From: JBGMEA01 sp041447245
Lineage (GTDB): Bacteria > Bacillota > Clostridia > Eubacteriales > Anaerofustaceae
Reading direction: 5' to 3'
NCBI GenBank assembly: GCA_041447245.1
Contig: JBGMEA010000027.1
Location: forward strand, 124,001-188,000
Length of the DNA stretch: 64,000 nt
Shown: positions 17,762 to 27,557 of the stretch, one piece after another
Layout of the letters: each line of letters begins with the position of its first letter
Position numbering within the stretch: position 1 is the stretch's first letter
The notes under the pieces: model-generated
Databases searched by the model: none
Told to the model about the DNA's origin: nothing
The model's input: the letters and a program-made list of their open reading frames with translations, nothing else
Program-made: the position numbers and the translations under genes

Positions 17762-19147
17762 TCAACCGCATTCTATTTCATCCGAAGGTACAGGATATTT
17801 CCCATTGAAACATCCCAAGCAGAAATCCGCATCGCCTCCGACAGTCTCATATAGTTCATCAATACTCAGATACATCAGCGAATCCGCTCCGATCATATTC
17901 CTGATTTCCTCCACGGATGCATTCGCAGCAACCAGCTCGTTGCGATCCGGAGTATCAATTCCAAAATAGCAGGGGTAGGTCGTGGGCGGCGAACTGACAC
18001 GAAAATGTACTTCTTTCGCTCCTGCCCATCGAAGCATATCGACAATTTTTTTGGAAGTGGTACCTCGGACAATGGAATCATCAATCAGGATAACACGTTT
18101 CCCGAGAATTGTTTCCTTCAGCGGGTTCAGTTTCAGCATGACGGCTTCTTCCCGCATCGTCTGCACAGGTTGGATAAAGGATCGTCCGACGTAACGGTTT
18201 TTTATCAATCCCACACCGTATGGAATTCCGGACACCTCCGCATATCCGATTGCCGCAGAAAACCCGGAATCCGGCACGCCGATTACGATATCCGCTTCCA
18301 CATCATCTTTTTTGGCAAGCAGATTACCCGCAAGCCGTCTCGAATTGTAGACACTGATATCGTCAATTACGCTGTCAGGTCTGGCAAAATAAACATACTC
18401 GAAAATGCAGGGACGTTTCTTTGTGTTGTTTCGCATCGATTCGGAATGAATTCCTTCGCTGTCGATCACAATAATTTCTCCCGGGGCAATATCACGGATA
18501 AATGTCGCACCGACTGCATCAAGAGCGCAGGTCTCGCTTGCCAGCACATAGCTGTGCTGCGTCTTTCCGAGACAGAGCGGACGAATCCCGTACGGATCGC
18601 GTACTCCGATCAATTTATCTCCGACCGTCAAAACCAAAGCATACGAACCACGGATAATGCCGGATATTTTTTTGATAGCTTCCACGATCCCTTTCTGATA
18701 ATTTCTGGCGATCAGATTCACAATCACTTCTGTATCGGATCGCGTCAAAAACACCACTCCGTCATCGTTGAGCGCATTGCGCAATGAGACCGTGTTCGTC
18801 AAATTCCCGTTATGCGCAATTGCGATTTGGCCTTCTCTGCAGTTCACCATCAGCGGCTGCGCATTATTGATATTGCTTTCTCCCGCAGTGGAGTAGCGTA
18901 CATGTCCGATTGCAATTCTTCCGTCCACTTTGGAAAGTGCGTCGGACGTAAACACTTCACTGACCAATCCCATTCCCCTGGTTTGTTCGAGACACCCATC
19001 ATTGTTTACAACAATTCCGCAGCTTTCCTGTCCACGATGCTGGAGCGCGTACAGTCCATAGTAGACATACGGAGCTGCATTGGTGTAATCTTGTCGGTAA
19101 ATACCGAAGACGCCGCAGGCGTCAACAAATTTATCTGATTTTTCCAC
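17762..19147 (-). CDS. purF: amidophosphoribosyltransferase
   Basis: With the GTG start used here this is a 461-residue PurF. It begins with a ten-residue propeptide before the catalytic Cys of CGVFGIYRQ, as in Bacillus PurF, where the propeptide is cleaved. The glutaminase half has HVRYSTAGESN and HNGNLTN; the phosphoribosyl half has VIGVPDSGFSAAIG and VILIDDSIVRGTT (PRPP loop). Four scattered Cys (near 240, 395 and the C-terminal pair in CLGC) fit the Fe-S cluster of the Bacillus enzyme class. The GTG has AAAGGA six bases upstream; an ATG seven codons earlier overlaps the purC stop but has no Shine-Dalgarno. Confidence 0.95.
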   Translation of the reverse strand: MEKSDKFVDACGVFGIYRQDYTNAAPYVYYGLYALQHRGQESCGIVVNNDGCLEQTRGMGLVSEVFTSDALSKVDGRIAIGHVRYSTAGESNINNAQPLMVNCREGQIAIAHNGNLTNTVSLRNALNDDGVVFLTRSDTEVIVNLIARNYQKGIVEAIKKISGIIRGSYALVLTVGDKLIGVRDPYGIRPLCLGKTQHSYVLASETCALDAVGATFIRDIAPGEIIVIDSEGIHSESMRNNTKKRPCIFEYVYFARPDSVIDDISVYNSRRLAGNLLAKKDDVEADIVIGVPDSGFSAAIGYAEVSGIPYGVGLIKNRYVGRSFIQPVQTMREEAVMLKLNPLKETILGKRVILIDDSIVRGTTSKKIVDMLRWAGAKEVHFRVSSPPTTYPCYFGIDTPDRNELVAANASVEEIRNMIGADSLMYLSIDELYETVGGDADFCLGCFNGKYPVPSDEIECG

Positions 19148-19167
19148 TTGATTTCCTTTCGGGCGCA

Positions 19168-19875
19168 TTACTGTTTTGTAATACGGCTGAGCACTTCCTG
19201 ATACGTTTCTTCCACATTGCCGAGATCCCGTCGAAAGCGGTCTTTGTCCATTTTTTCATTCGTTGCGGCATCCCACAGTCTGCAGGTATCGGGTGAAATT
19301 TCATCCGCAAGCACCACCTGCCCCTTATAGTTGCCGAATTCGATCTTGAAATCGATCAGTTTTAAATTGCTTTTGAGAAAAAATTCTTTCAGCAAATCAT
19401 TGATCTTGTATGTATATTCTCTGATTTTCGCGATTTCTTCTTCCGTCGCAAGCCCGAGGGCAAGCACATGGTCATCGTTAATCAGCGGATCTTCCAGTTC
19501 ATCGTTTTTATAGCAGAATTCCAGCACCGTTTTTTTGAGCGGCTGTCCTTCCGTCAACCCGAGACGTTTTGCCATTGAGCCGGCTGCCACATTTCGGATA
19601 ATCACTTCCAAAGGATAGATACTCACCGCTTTGACGATCTGGTGACGGTCGTCAATCAGTTCTTCAAAATGCGTCGGAATTCCGTTTTCTTCCAGCATCG
19701 TGAATATGATCGCCGTCATTTTGTTGTTTACCACCCCTTTATTATGGACAGTTCCTTTTTTTTGCGCATTGAATGCCGTTGCATCGTCTTTGTATTCGAT
19801 TATGTATTTGTCGGCAACATCTGTCTTAAAAACTTTTTTCGCTTTTCCTTCATACAGCATGTCCAGTTTTTGCAT
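19168..19875 (-). CDS. purC: SAICAR synthase
   Basis: A 235-residue PurC starting MQKLDMLYEGKAKKVFKTD. LYEGKAKK, RNVAAGSMAKR and LIDFKIEFG are typical of the bacterial enzyme, which joins aspartate to CAIR. GGGAGG lies before the ATG. Its stop overlaps the alternative ATG of purF. Confidence 0.97.
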   Translation of the reverse strand: MQKLDMLYEGKAKKVFKTDVADKYIIEYKDDATAFNAQKKGTVHNKGVVNNKMTAIIFTMLEENGIPTHFEELIDDRHQIVKAVSIYPLEVIIRNVAAGSMAKRLGLTEGQPLKKTVLEFCYKNDELEDPLINDDHVLALGLATEEEIAKIREYTYKINDLLKEFFLKSNLKLIDFKIEFGNYKGQVVLADEISPDTCRLWDAATNEKMDKDRFRRDLGNVEETYQEVLSRITKQ

Positions 19876-19900
19876 GGTTCTTCCTCCCGAATCACTTCTT

Positions 19901-20401
19901 TTATAAATATTGTTTTGTTTCTTCCGCCATCTTTACGTCTTTCGCCAAAATATCCGCTCTCATTTCTTCCTTGTATGCAATTATCTTTTCTCTGAGCTCA
20001 GGATATTTGACGGATAAAATTTGCACAGCCAGCAATGCGGCGTTCTCCGCACCGTCAACGGCCACCGTTGCAACCGGAACACCTTTTGGCATCTGCACTA
20101 CGGACAGCAGCGAATCCAACCCGCCCATCATAGAGGTTTTGATCGGAATCCCGATTACCGGTAGAGGCGAAATGCCCGCCATTACTCCCGCCAGATGCGC
20201 GGCTTTTCCCGCTGCGGCTATAATCAGTTCCATTCCGTTCGCTTCCGCATTTCTCGCGAATTCTTCCGCTTCCGCCGGGGTTCTGTGTGCGGATATCAAA
20301 CGGACGTCGCACGATATTTCAAATTTTTTTAAAATGTCCAATCCTTTTTTTACAACTTCGTAATCGGAATCGCTTCCCATTACAACCGCAATTTTTGCCA
20401 T
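19901..20401 (-). CDS. purE: 5-(carboxyamino)imidazole ribonucleotide mutase
   Basis: A 166-residue PurE with MGSDSDYEVVKKG, ISAHRTPAEAEEF and the GKAAHLAGVMAG loop. It converts N5-CAIR to CAIR, or AIR to CAIR if class II. No purK lies in the window, so whether it depends on PurK cannot be decided here. Confidence 0.96.
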   Translation of the reverse strand: MAKIAVVMGSDSDYEVVKKGLDILKKFEISCDVRLISAHRTPAEAEEFARNAEANGMELIIAAAGKAAHLAGVMAGISPLPVIGIPIKTSMMGGLDSLLSVVQMPKGVPVATVAVDGAENAALLAVQILSVKYPELREKIIAYKEEMRADILAKDVKMAEETKQYL

Positions 20402-20418
20402 CGACCTGCCGCCTTTCC

Positions 20419-23400
20419 TTAACTGTAATAGTTCACACCGGAAAGAAAGATTTTCCGGTCAAAATTTCCGACTAAATTCTGATACAATCCGTAACCTGAC
20501 CGTTCGTTGTGCCCCATCTTGCCGAGCACTCTGCCGTCCGGGCTGCAGATCGCTTCCACATTCTGTATGCTTCCGTTCGGATTAACCGAAGGATCGCCGG
20601 ACACCATTCCGTCGACGTCGCAATACTGTGTGATCACCTGCCCATTTTGTACCATGAGGGCAAGCTCTTTCTCCTGTGCGACGAATCGGCCTTCTCCGTG
20701 AGAAAGTGCCACGGCATGTACTTCGCCGGTTTCACATTCGGAAAACCATACCGACTTGTCGGAAACCAGTTTCGTGTAAGCTATTTTTGCGACATGTCTT
20801 CCGATGGTGTTGAATGTCAGTGTCGGCGAGGTTTCGCTCAGCTGTGTGATTTTTCCGTATGGCACAAGCCCTGTTTTGATCAGTGCCTGGAATCCGTTGC
20901 AGATACCCAAAATCAGTCCGTCCCTGTTTTCCAACAGATCGGTTACCGCTTCGGTTACGATCGGATTTCTGAGTACGGAGACGATAAATTTACCCGAACC
21001 GTCCGGTTCGTCTCCTGCACTGAATCCGCCCGGGAAAGCAATAATCTGCGCGTTTCGGATCATCTCCGCCATTTTCATCGCGCTTTGCGTGATGTCGGAT
21101 CGGGATTTGTTTCGGAATACGAGTGTTTCGCAAACCGCTCCCGCCTGTTCAAACGCTTTTGCGGTATCATACTCACAGTTCGTTCCGGGAAAAGCAGGGA
21201 TAAATACGCGAGGTTTCGCATATTTGACACTTGCCGTTTTCTTATCCGAAGATTGATAGACAATCGGGTCAACCTTCACCGATTCTCCTGCCACGGACGG
21301 AAATACTTTTTCCAACGGCTGTTTCCATCTGTTTGCCAAATCATCCAGCGATATCGACTCGCCGAGATACTCGATTTTTCCGTTATCGGTTGTTCTGCCG
21401 AATTGAACCACATCAAATTCCGTTGCTGTCTTAAAGTCGGGATTCTCGGTTTCAATCAAAACGCTCGCATGATCCGCCGTCGTCAAAAGTGCCGTGGAGA
21501 TCTCGTCATTGATGTGTGCTCCGATTCGATTGCCGAATGCGGAAAGCATCAATGCCACAGCCGCTCCGTCGTTTCCGCATGGTTTTGCCGTCAGGATTGT
21601 TTTCTTTTTGACCGCGTTACAGATGGCGTCATACATTGCCGTCAGACTTTGATTGTCGGGTAGTCCCGTTTCGGTTCGTTTCGGTTTGAGGAGGATCAGA
21701 TGCGATCCGCTTTTTTTGAGCTCATTCGACATCACGTTATCGATCTCGCTTACCGCCACTCCGAAGCTGATCAGAGTCGGCGGGACATCCAAGGTTTCAT
21801 ACGACCCCGACATGCTGTCTTTGCCGCCGATTGCACTGATGCCGAGCGATGCCTGTATTCTCAGTGCACCGAGCAGCGCACTGAACGGTTTACCCCATTT
21901 CACGGGGTCATTTCTCAGCTTCTCAAAATATTCCTGAAAGGATAGTTTGATCGTCCGGTAATCCGCTCCGGCACATACCAGCTTTGTCACACAGGACAAT
22001 ACCGCTTCCGCCGCGCCCAGATACGGGCTTTTGACGCAAAGATCGGGATCGTACCCGTGGGACATGAGCGATACGGTTTTTGTGTCAGCTCCCATCACGG
22101 GAATCTTCGATGCCATCACATCCGATGGTGTCTGCATCGTTTTTCCCCCGTGCGGCATGAATACCGTGGAGGCTCCGATGGTGTTGTCAAACATTTCCGT
22201 CAGCCCTTTTTGACTGCAAATGTTCAGTTTTCCTGTTTCCGCGAATAAATAATCGGATAATGATTCTGCGGACGTGCCGAGTTGCGGCACCTGATTGCAA
22301 TCTACCTTTATGTCGATATATTTGTCCGCACCGTTCGTGTCGATGAAACTGCGCTGGATATTCAGCACTTCCTGCCCTTTGAATCTCATCACAAGGCGTC
22401 CGCTGTCCGTCACCAGTGCGGTCTTGGAATATTCGATGTTTTCGCTTTTGACGTAATCAAGAAATTCTTTTTCGTCTTTCGGATCGATCACCACAGCCAT
22501 GCGTTCCTGCGATTCACTGATCGCCAGTTCCGTCGCATTCAACCCATCGTATTTCAACAAAACGCTATCCAGATCAATATCCAAACTGTCCGCCAATTCT
22601 CCGATGGCTACGCTGACTCCGCCCGCACCGAAATCGTTGCACTTCTTAATCAGTTTCGCACAGTTCGGATTTCGGAACAATCGCTGCAGTTTTCGTTCTT
22701 CGGGCGCATTCCCTTTTTGCACTTCGCTTCCGGCTGTTTCGACGCTTTTGACGTTATGCTCTTTCGATGACCCGGAGGCACCTCCGATTCCGTCGCGCCC
22801 GGTCCGTCCTCCGATCACGTAAATCAAATCACCGACTTCCGGTTGCAGTCTCACGACATTTTCTTTCGGAGCTGCAGCAATCACTGCGCCGACTTCCATG
22901 CGTTTCGCGACAAAGTTCGGATGATAATATTCCCGCACCTGTCCGGTGCAAAGTCCGATCTGGTTTCCGTAGGAGGAAAATCCGGATGCCGCCTGCGTCG
23001 TGATTTTTCTCTGCGGCAGTTTCCCTTCGATCGTTTCTCCGATCGGTGCCGTCGGATCTCCCGATCCGGTCACCCTCATGGATTGATAAACGTAGGCTCT
23101 GCCGGAAAGCGGATCGCGGATCGCCCCGCCCAAACAGGTAGCCGCACCGCCGAACGGTTCAATTTCCGTCGGATGGTTATGCGTTTCGTTCTTGAACATC
23201 AAAAGATAATCCCGATTTGTTCCGTTTTCATCCACAGAAATCTCATAACTGCATGCGTTGATTTCATCACTGATTTCCACGTCTGCATCAAGTCCTCTGC
23301 GCTTGTTCAGGCGTGCGCCCATGGTTGCAATTTCCATCAACGTGACGGGTTTGTTCTCTCTGCCCGTTTCTTTTTTCATCGCCAGATATTGTTCGAAATC

Positions 23401-24150
23401 TTGTTTGACGGATTGGTTCAGCATTCCGTCCGCAAACGAAACGTCCGTAATCACAGTCGAGAAAGTTGTATGTCTGCAGTGATCGGACCAGTAGGTGTCA
23501 AGCACACGAAGCTCCGTCTCGGTCGGATTGCGTTTTTCCTGCAATTGAAAATAGTCCCTGATGCATTTGATATCCTCCAGATCCATCGCCAGTCCGCGTT
23601 CGGCAATCAATGCTGCCAAACCACTGTCGTCCAGATCGGTAAATCCCTCAAGAACCACTCTGATTGTCGGTTTAATTGTTGTTTGTTCGGCTTCTTCGGT
23701 TTGTGTTAATACCGCTTCTCTCGAATCCACCGGATTGATCATATAGGATTTCACTCTGTCGAATTCGGCATCGGACAGCTTTCCCCTGATCAGATAGAGT
23801 TTTGCATGTTTCACTTTCACAACGGCATCCGTATCGGTCAGCCGCACGCATTGTTCGGCGGAATCGCAACGAATATCATACTGACCCGGCTGATATTCAA
23901 TTCCGAAGATTCGATCCGACTCGGTCAGATCGGGCGGCTGTTTCGACACATAATCCTGGTTGATTTCCGCAAAAATACCGTATATGAATTCATCGAACGG
24001 CTTTTTCGATTCCAGTTCCACATCATAACGGTTCAGCACTCGGACAGATTCCATCTCTGAAAGCTGCAACTGCTCCTTCAGCTCAGTTGCCACTTTCAGC
24101 GCTTCGACATCAAATCCGTCCATTTTCTCAATATAAATTCGGTGAAACAA
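20419..24150 (-). CDS. purL: phosphoribosylformylglycinamidine synthase, single-chain
   Basis: This 1243-residue enzyme fuses the PurS-like N-domain, the PurL synthase core and the PurQ glutaminase in one chain, as in many Clostridia and in Gammaproteobacteria. The core shows YWSDHCRHTTF, ETHNHPTEIEPFGGAATCLGG (in two parts) and GGRTGRDGIGGASGSS. The C-terminal amidase shows FPGGFSAGDE, the nucleophile in GICNGFQAL and His in ALSHGEGRF. It makes FGAM. A TTG start is chosen because GGAGG lies seven bases upstream; the ATG four codons earlier is part of that site. It heads the operon. Confidence 0.95.
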   Translation of the reverse strand: MFHRIYIEKMDGFDVEALKVATELKEQLQLSEMESVRVLNRYDVELESKKPFDEFIYGIFAEINQDYVSKQPPDLTESDRIFGIEYQPGQYDIRCDSAEQCVRLTDTDAVVKVKHAKLYLIRGKLSDAEFDRVKSYMINPVDSREAVLTQTEEAEQTTIKPTIRVVLEGFTDLDDSGLAALIAERGLAMDLEDIKCIRDYFQLQEKRNPTETELRVLDTYWSDHCRHTTFSTVITDVSFADGMLNQSVKQDFEQYLAMKKETGRENKPVTLMEIATMGARLNKRRGLDADVEISDEINACSYEISVDENGTNRDYLLMFKNETHNHPTEIEPFGGAATCLGGAIRDPLSGRAYVYQSMRVTGSGDPTAPIGETIEGKLPQRKITTQAASGFSSYGNQIGLCTGQVREYYHPNFVAKRMEVGAVIAAAPKENVVRLQPEVGDLIYVIGGRTGRDGIGGASGSSKEHNVKSVETAGSEVQKGNAPEERKLQRLFRNPNCAKLIKKCNDFGAGGVSVAIGELADSLDIDLDSVLLKYDGLNATELAISESQERMAVVIDPKDEKEFLDYVKSENIEYSKTALVTDSGRLVMRFKGQEVLNIQRSFIDTNGADKYIDIKVDCNQVPQLGTSAESLSDYLFAETGKLNICSQKGLTEMFDNTIGASTVFMPHGGKTMQTPSDVMASKIPVMGADTKTVSLMSHGYDPDLCVKSPYLGAAEAVLSCVTKLVCAGADYRTIKLSFQEYFEKLRNDPVKWGKPFSALLGALRIQASLGISAIGGKDSMSGSYETLDVPPTLISFGVAVSEIDNVMSNELKKSGSHLILLKPKRTETGLPDNQSLTAMYDAICNAVKKKTILTAKPCGNDGAAVALMLSAFGNRIGAHINDEISTALLTTADHASVLIETENPDFKTATEFDVVQFGRTTDNGKIEYLGESISLDDLANRWKQPLEKVFPSVAGESVKVDPIVYQSSDKKTASVKYAKPRVFIPAFPGTNCEYDTAKAFEQAGAVCETLVFRNKSRSDITQSAMKMAEMIRNAQIIAFPGGFSAGDEPDGSGKFIVSVLRNPIVTEAVTDLLENRDGLILGICNGFQALIKTGLVPYGKITQLSETSPTLTFNTIGRHVAKIAYTKLVSDKSVWFSECETGEVHAVALSHGEGRFVAQEKELALMVQNGQVITQYCDVDGMVSGDPSVNPNGSIQNVEAICSPDGRVLGKMGHNERSGYGLYQNLVGNFDRKIFLSGVNYYS

Positions 24151-24364
24151 TGATTCCTCCATAAAAATCGATCAAGACCCATATCACAAAATACCGTCTG
24201 CGAATCAGATGAAACAGACCGGGAAGATTGAATGGATCTCGCTGTTTTCTACTTGTTTTTACATATATAGTTTATCATATTTCCTTTTATTTTGAAACAT
24301 ATATTTCCATTTGATGCCCCTTTATCAAACGAAAAATCGATCGTTTGGAACGTGATTCACAAAT

Positions 24365-24391
24365 GAAAACAGCGGGAGAATTCTCCCGCCC
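24365..24391 (-). terminator. probable terminator between polyamine operon and purL leader
   Basis: GCGGGAGAATTCTCCCGC is a perfect palindrome followed on the reverse strand by TGTTTTC. It ends the operon of the two-TM protein. The 210 bases between it and purL are AT-rich, with no recognised purine riboswitch or PurBox; a -10-like TAAACT with weak -35 is possible. Confidence 0.7.
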
Positions 24392-24401
24392 CATGTGCAT
24401 A

Positions 24402-25148
24402 TTATTCATTGACGATAATCTGAGGATCTTCGGAAAAGGGATTGTTCCTCACTGCCAAAGACCATAGATAAGGGTATTTGTTTTTCAGATGTTTCATATA
24501 ATAAATCCATTCGTACAGCAGATGACTGTACGCCCGTACGATATCTCCCGATATATGTCTGACATCCGTTTCCGGCAGCGTGCAGATATCCGCCCTGCTT
24601 TCCAACTCGTCGATCAGATGGTAAACCGACCACAGTGTGTCGGTAAACGAGTCGTGTTCCAGTAAATTCGGATTTTCAAACAAGCGTGTCAGCTGCATAC
24701 GATCCGCCGGGAGCCGCTGTTTCAAACTTTGCAGATATTCGTTTGATGCAACCACAGTAAATGACAACGAAGTAACGGTAGCGGCCGCCCTGTCAAACTG
24801 CCTGTCGCTCCAGTCCGCGTTCATATCCACCAGTTGACGGATCTGATCAATTTCGGCAATGTTTTGGCTGATCAGGCGCAGAAAATCATTCCCGATTTCC
24901 CCGAAAAAAGCACCGATTACAATATTCATATGATCCAGCTTTTCCTGTTTTTCTCTCGTCTGAATGATTCTGTCCAAGATGAACGTCACAAGGAGAATAT
25001 TGATCGGCAGGAAAATCAAATCCTGCAGAAACAGGAACACGGATTCTTTCGTGTCGTGGAACAGCACCAGTTGGATGACCGCAAACAGCACGGACAGAAC
25101 GATCAATACCAGCATGATGCGTTGATTCCATCCAAATTTCTTTTTCAT
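24402..25148 (-). CDS. two-TM membrane protein of unknown function
   Basis: I do not recognise this 248-residue protein. It has two adjacent hydrophobic helices (about residues 10-32 and 40-66) with a short connecting loop, then a 170-residue soluble region rich in charged helices. The sequence GAFFGEIGNDFLRLISQNI opens the soluble part. It has no signal peptide and no Cys motif. Of two consecutive ATGs the second is better spaced from GGAGGG. It follows nspC by 19 bases, so it is the last gene of the carboxynorspermidine operon, but any link to polyamines is only by position. Confidence 0.7.
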   Translation of the reverse strand: MKKKFGWNQRIMLVLIVLSVLFAVIQLVLFHDTKESVFLFLQDLIFLPINILLVTFILDRIIQTREKQEKLDHMNIVIGAFFGEIGNDFLRLISQNIAEIDQIRQLVDMNADWSDRQFDRAAATVTSLSFTVVASNEYLQSLKQRLPADRMQLTRLFENPNLLEHDSFTDTLWSVYHLIDELESRADICTLPETDVRHISGDIVRAYSHLLYEWIYYMKHLKNKYPYLWSLAVRNNPFSEDPQIIVNE

Positions 25149-25167
25149 CATTCCCTCCGAAACCGCG

Positions 25168-26313
25168 TCAGGACAAACGCGTTTTAAAATCCTCATAGCC
25201 GAATCTGCGAACGATTTCGATGCCCTTACTCTCACGGTACAATGCGATTGACGGCAGATTCATCCCGTTGAAGGTATTGTTTTTCACCATGGTATAATGC
25301 GCCATATCACAAAAAATCAGTTTGTCTCCCGCTTTGAGCGGATGATCAAAAGAGTAGTCTCCGATCACATCTCCCGCCAGGCAGGTATTGCCAGCCAACC
25401 GATACGTGTATTGCTTTGCAAGCGGCTCGTCAGCTCCGATGATGTTCGGGCGGTACGGCATTTCCAGCACATCGGGCATATGACAGGCTGCGGAAGCATC
25501 CAGTATCGCTATTTCCATTCCGTTTTGCACGATGTCCAACACACTTGCCACGAGATATCCCGTATTCAGTGCAATCGCCTCTCCCGGCTCCAGATAAACG
25601 TTAATTCCATATTTATCCTGAAAAAACCTGATTGTTCGGATCAGACTCTCGATATCGTAATCGGCTCGCGTAATATGATGGCCTCCGCCGAAATTGATCC
25701 ATTTCATCTGTCGGATCGCGCTTCCGAATTTTTCGTCCACCACGGCTGCAGTGCGCGCCAGAGTGTCGGAATTCTGTTCGCACATCGTATGAAAATGAAT
25801 CCCGTCCAGTCCCTCCAGCTCGTCAAACCGAAAATTCTTTACCGTTGTTCCCAGTCGGGAATATTGATAACACGGATTGTAAATATTTGTTTCGATTTCG
25901 GAATATTCCGGATTGACACGGATGCCGCATTCGATTTTCTTATTCGGATTGTTCTTCACACGGTCTTTATATCGGTTCCACTGTTCAAAGGAGTTGAATA
26001 CAATGTGATCACAGCACTGCATGATCTCTTCGAAATCCTTCTCCACATAAGCAGGAGCAAAGATGTGCACCTGTTTTCCCATCTCCTCGTAACCGAGCCG
26101 CGCTTCGTGTAGCGAGCTTGCAGTAACACCCGCCAGATAGTTCCCGATCAGCGGAAACGTCGAGAACATGGAAAACCCTTTTAATGCGAGCAGGATACTG
26201 CAACCGGTTTTCTGCTGCACGGAATCAAGAATACGCAGATTTCGTTCCAACAACCGTTCATCCACCAGATAACAAGGCGTCTGCAAATTTGACACATCAA
26301 TCGTAAATTCCAT
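25168..26313 (-). CDS. nspC: carboxynorspermidine/carboxyspermidine decarboxylase
   Basis: A 381-residue fold-type III PLP decarboxylase. LQTPCYLVDERLLERNL and the PLP-lysine motif LLALKGFSMFS are near the N-terminus; HFHTMCEQNSD, NFGGGHHITR and PGEAIALNTGYLV follow. The last holds the PLP-phosphate loop and EPGEA; CDMAHYTMVK is the C-terminal active-site segment. It removes the carboxyl group from carboxy(nor)spermidine. The second of two ATGs fits GAGGAA best. The preceding dehydrogenase supplies its substrate. Confidence 0.94.
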   Translation of the reverse strand: MEFTIDVSNLQTPCYLVDERLLERNLRILDSVQQKTGCSILLALKGFSMFSTFPLIGNYLAGVTASSLHEARLGYEEMGKQVHIFAPAYVEKDFEEIMQCCDHIVFNSFEQWNRYKDRVKNNPNKKIECGIRVNPEYSEIETNIYNPCYQYSRLGTTVKNFRFDELEGLDGIHFHTMCEQNSDTLARTAAVVDEKFGSAIRQMKWINFGGGHHITRADYDIESLIRTIRFFQDKYGINVYLEPGEAIALNTGYLVASVLDIVQNGMEIAILDASAACHMPDVLEMPYRPNIIGADEPLAKQYTYRLAGNTCLAGDVIGDYSFDHPLKAGDKLIFCDMAHYTMVKNNTFNGMNLPSIALYRESKGIEIVRRFGYEDFKTRLS

Positions 26314-26333
26314 CATTTCCTCTACACCACATT

Positions 26334-27533
26334 CTAATCAAGCAACACCGGGGAGAATTCCTCTTTCCACGGCAGCCCGCATCGATTCAGTTCCTCCATA
26401 AACGGATCCGGATCAAACTCGTCTGTCGTATAGACACCCGCCCTCTTCCAGATTCCCTTGAGCATCAGCATGGCCCCAATCATCGCAGGTACGCCTGTCG
26501 TATAAGAAATCGCCTGCGAGCCGACTTCTTTATAGCAGGCTTCATGATCGCATACATTATAGACATAATACGTCTGCGGCTTACCATCTTTCGTTCCCGT
26601 TATAATACAACCGATATTGGTTTTGCCTTTTGTTCTTTCGCCCAAAGATGCAGGATCGGGTAAAACCGCTTTCAGAAACTGCAGCGGAGCGATCTTCTGT
26701 CCTTCAAATTCGATCGGCTCGATTGATGTCATCCCGACATTTTGCAGCACCTGCAAATGATTGAGATACTGATCCGAGAATGTCATCCAAAAACGAATCC
26801 GTTTCACCCCTTTGATATTCAGAGCCAAGGCTTCCATCTCTTCGTGATGCAAAAGGTAAATATTTTTCGGTCCGATCTCGGGCAGATCATAGGTCTTTTT
26901 CACTGCCAGAGGAGGCGTTTCGATCCACTTTCCGTCTTCAAAATAACTTCCGTTCGCCGTGATCTCCCGAATGTTGATTTCGGGATTGAAGTTCGTTGCA
27001 AACGGATACCCGTGATCCCCTGCATTTGCATCGACAATATCGATCGTATGAATTTCGTCAAAATAATGTTTCTGCGCGTATGCGACAAACACACTCGTCA
27101 CACCCGGATCAAATCCGCTTCCGAGTAATGCAGTGATCCCTGCTTTTTCATATCGATCCCTATATGCCCATTGCCACTTATATTCGAATTTCGGAATGTC
27201 GGGCGGCTCGTAATTCGCTGTATCCAAATAATCCACTCCGGTTGCCAAACAGGCATCCATGATTGTCAGATCCTGATACGGAAGCGCAACGTTGATGACG
27301 ATATCCGGCTGAAATGATTGAATCAAAGAGATCACATCCTGTGTTTGATCCGCATCCAACTGGGCGATTTGTATTTTCGTTTTTCCGCCGTCCAGTTTCT
27401 TTTTGATCGCTTCGCATTTCGACAGCGTTCTGCTCGCGATACATATTTCTTCAAAAACATCCGGATGCTGACAGCATTTGTGAATGACCACACTCGCCAC
27501 GCCGCCCGCACCGATAATCAACGCTTTTCCCAT
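26334..27533 (-). CDS. carboxynorspermidine dehydrogenase (saccharopine dehydrogenase family)
   Basis: This 399-residue protein begins MGKALIIGAGGVASVVIHKC, a Rossmann nucleotide loop, and has the saccharopine-dehydrogenase domain. The direct neighbour nspC identifies it as the CANSDH enzyme that condenses aspartate semialdehyde with a diamine and reduces the product with NADPH. LLGSGFDPGVTSVF and NAGDHGYPFATNFNPEINIRE are typical. The Met at MGK is used because GGGAGG lies seven bases upstream. The gene follows the amidase-like gene by 24 bases. Confidence 0.92.
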   Translation of the reverse strand: MGKALIIGAGGVASVVIHKCCQHPDVFEEICIASRTLSKCEAIKKKLDGGKTKIQIAQLDADQTQDVISLIQSFQPDIVINVALPYQDLTIMDACLATGVDYLDTANYEPPDIPKFEYKWQWAYRDRYEKAGITALLGSGFDPGVTSVFVAYAQKHYFDEIHTIDIVDANAGDHGYPFATNFNPEINIREITANGSYFEDGKWIETPPLAVKKTYDLPEIGPKNIYLLHHEEMEALALNIKGVKRIRFWMTFSDQYLNHLQVLQNVGMTSIEPIEFEGQKIAPLQFLKAVLPDPASLGERTKGKTNIGCIITGTKDGKPQTYYVYNVCDHEACYKEVGSQAISYTTGVPAMIGAMLMLKGIWKRAGVYTTDEFDPDPFMEELNRCGLPWKEEFSPVLLD

Positions 27534-27557
27534 TGAGATTCCTCCCATATATCAAAC

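Noticed and set aside
20509..21663. 384-codon forward frame opposite purL
   Set aside because: Same antisense-codon effect; composition is unlike the genes around it and it lacks a ribosome site.
24151..24364. Possible purine riboswitch in purL leader
   Set aside because: The leader was read for the guanine-aptamer core and for PurBox sequences; none was found.
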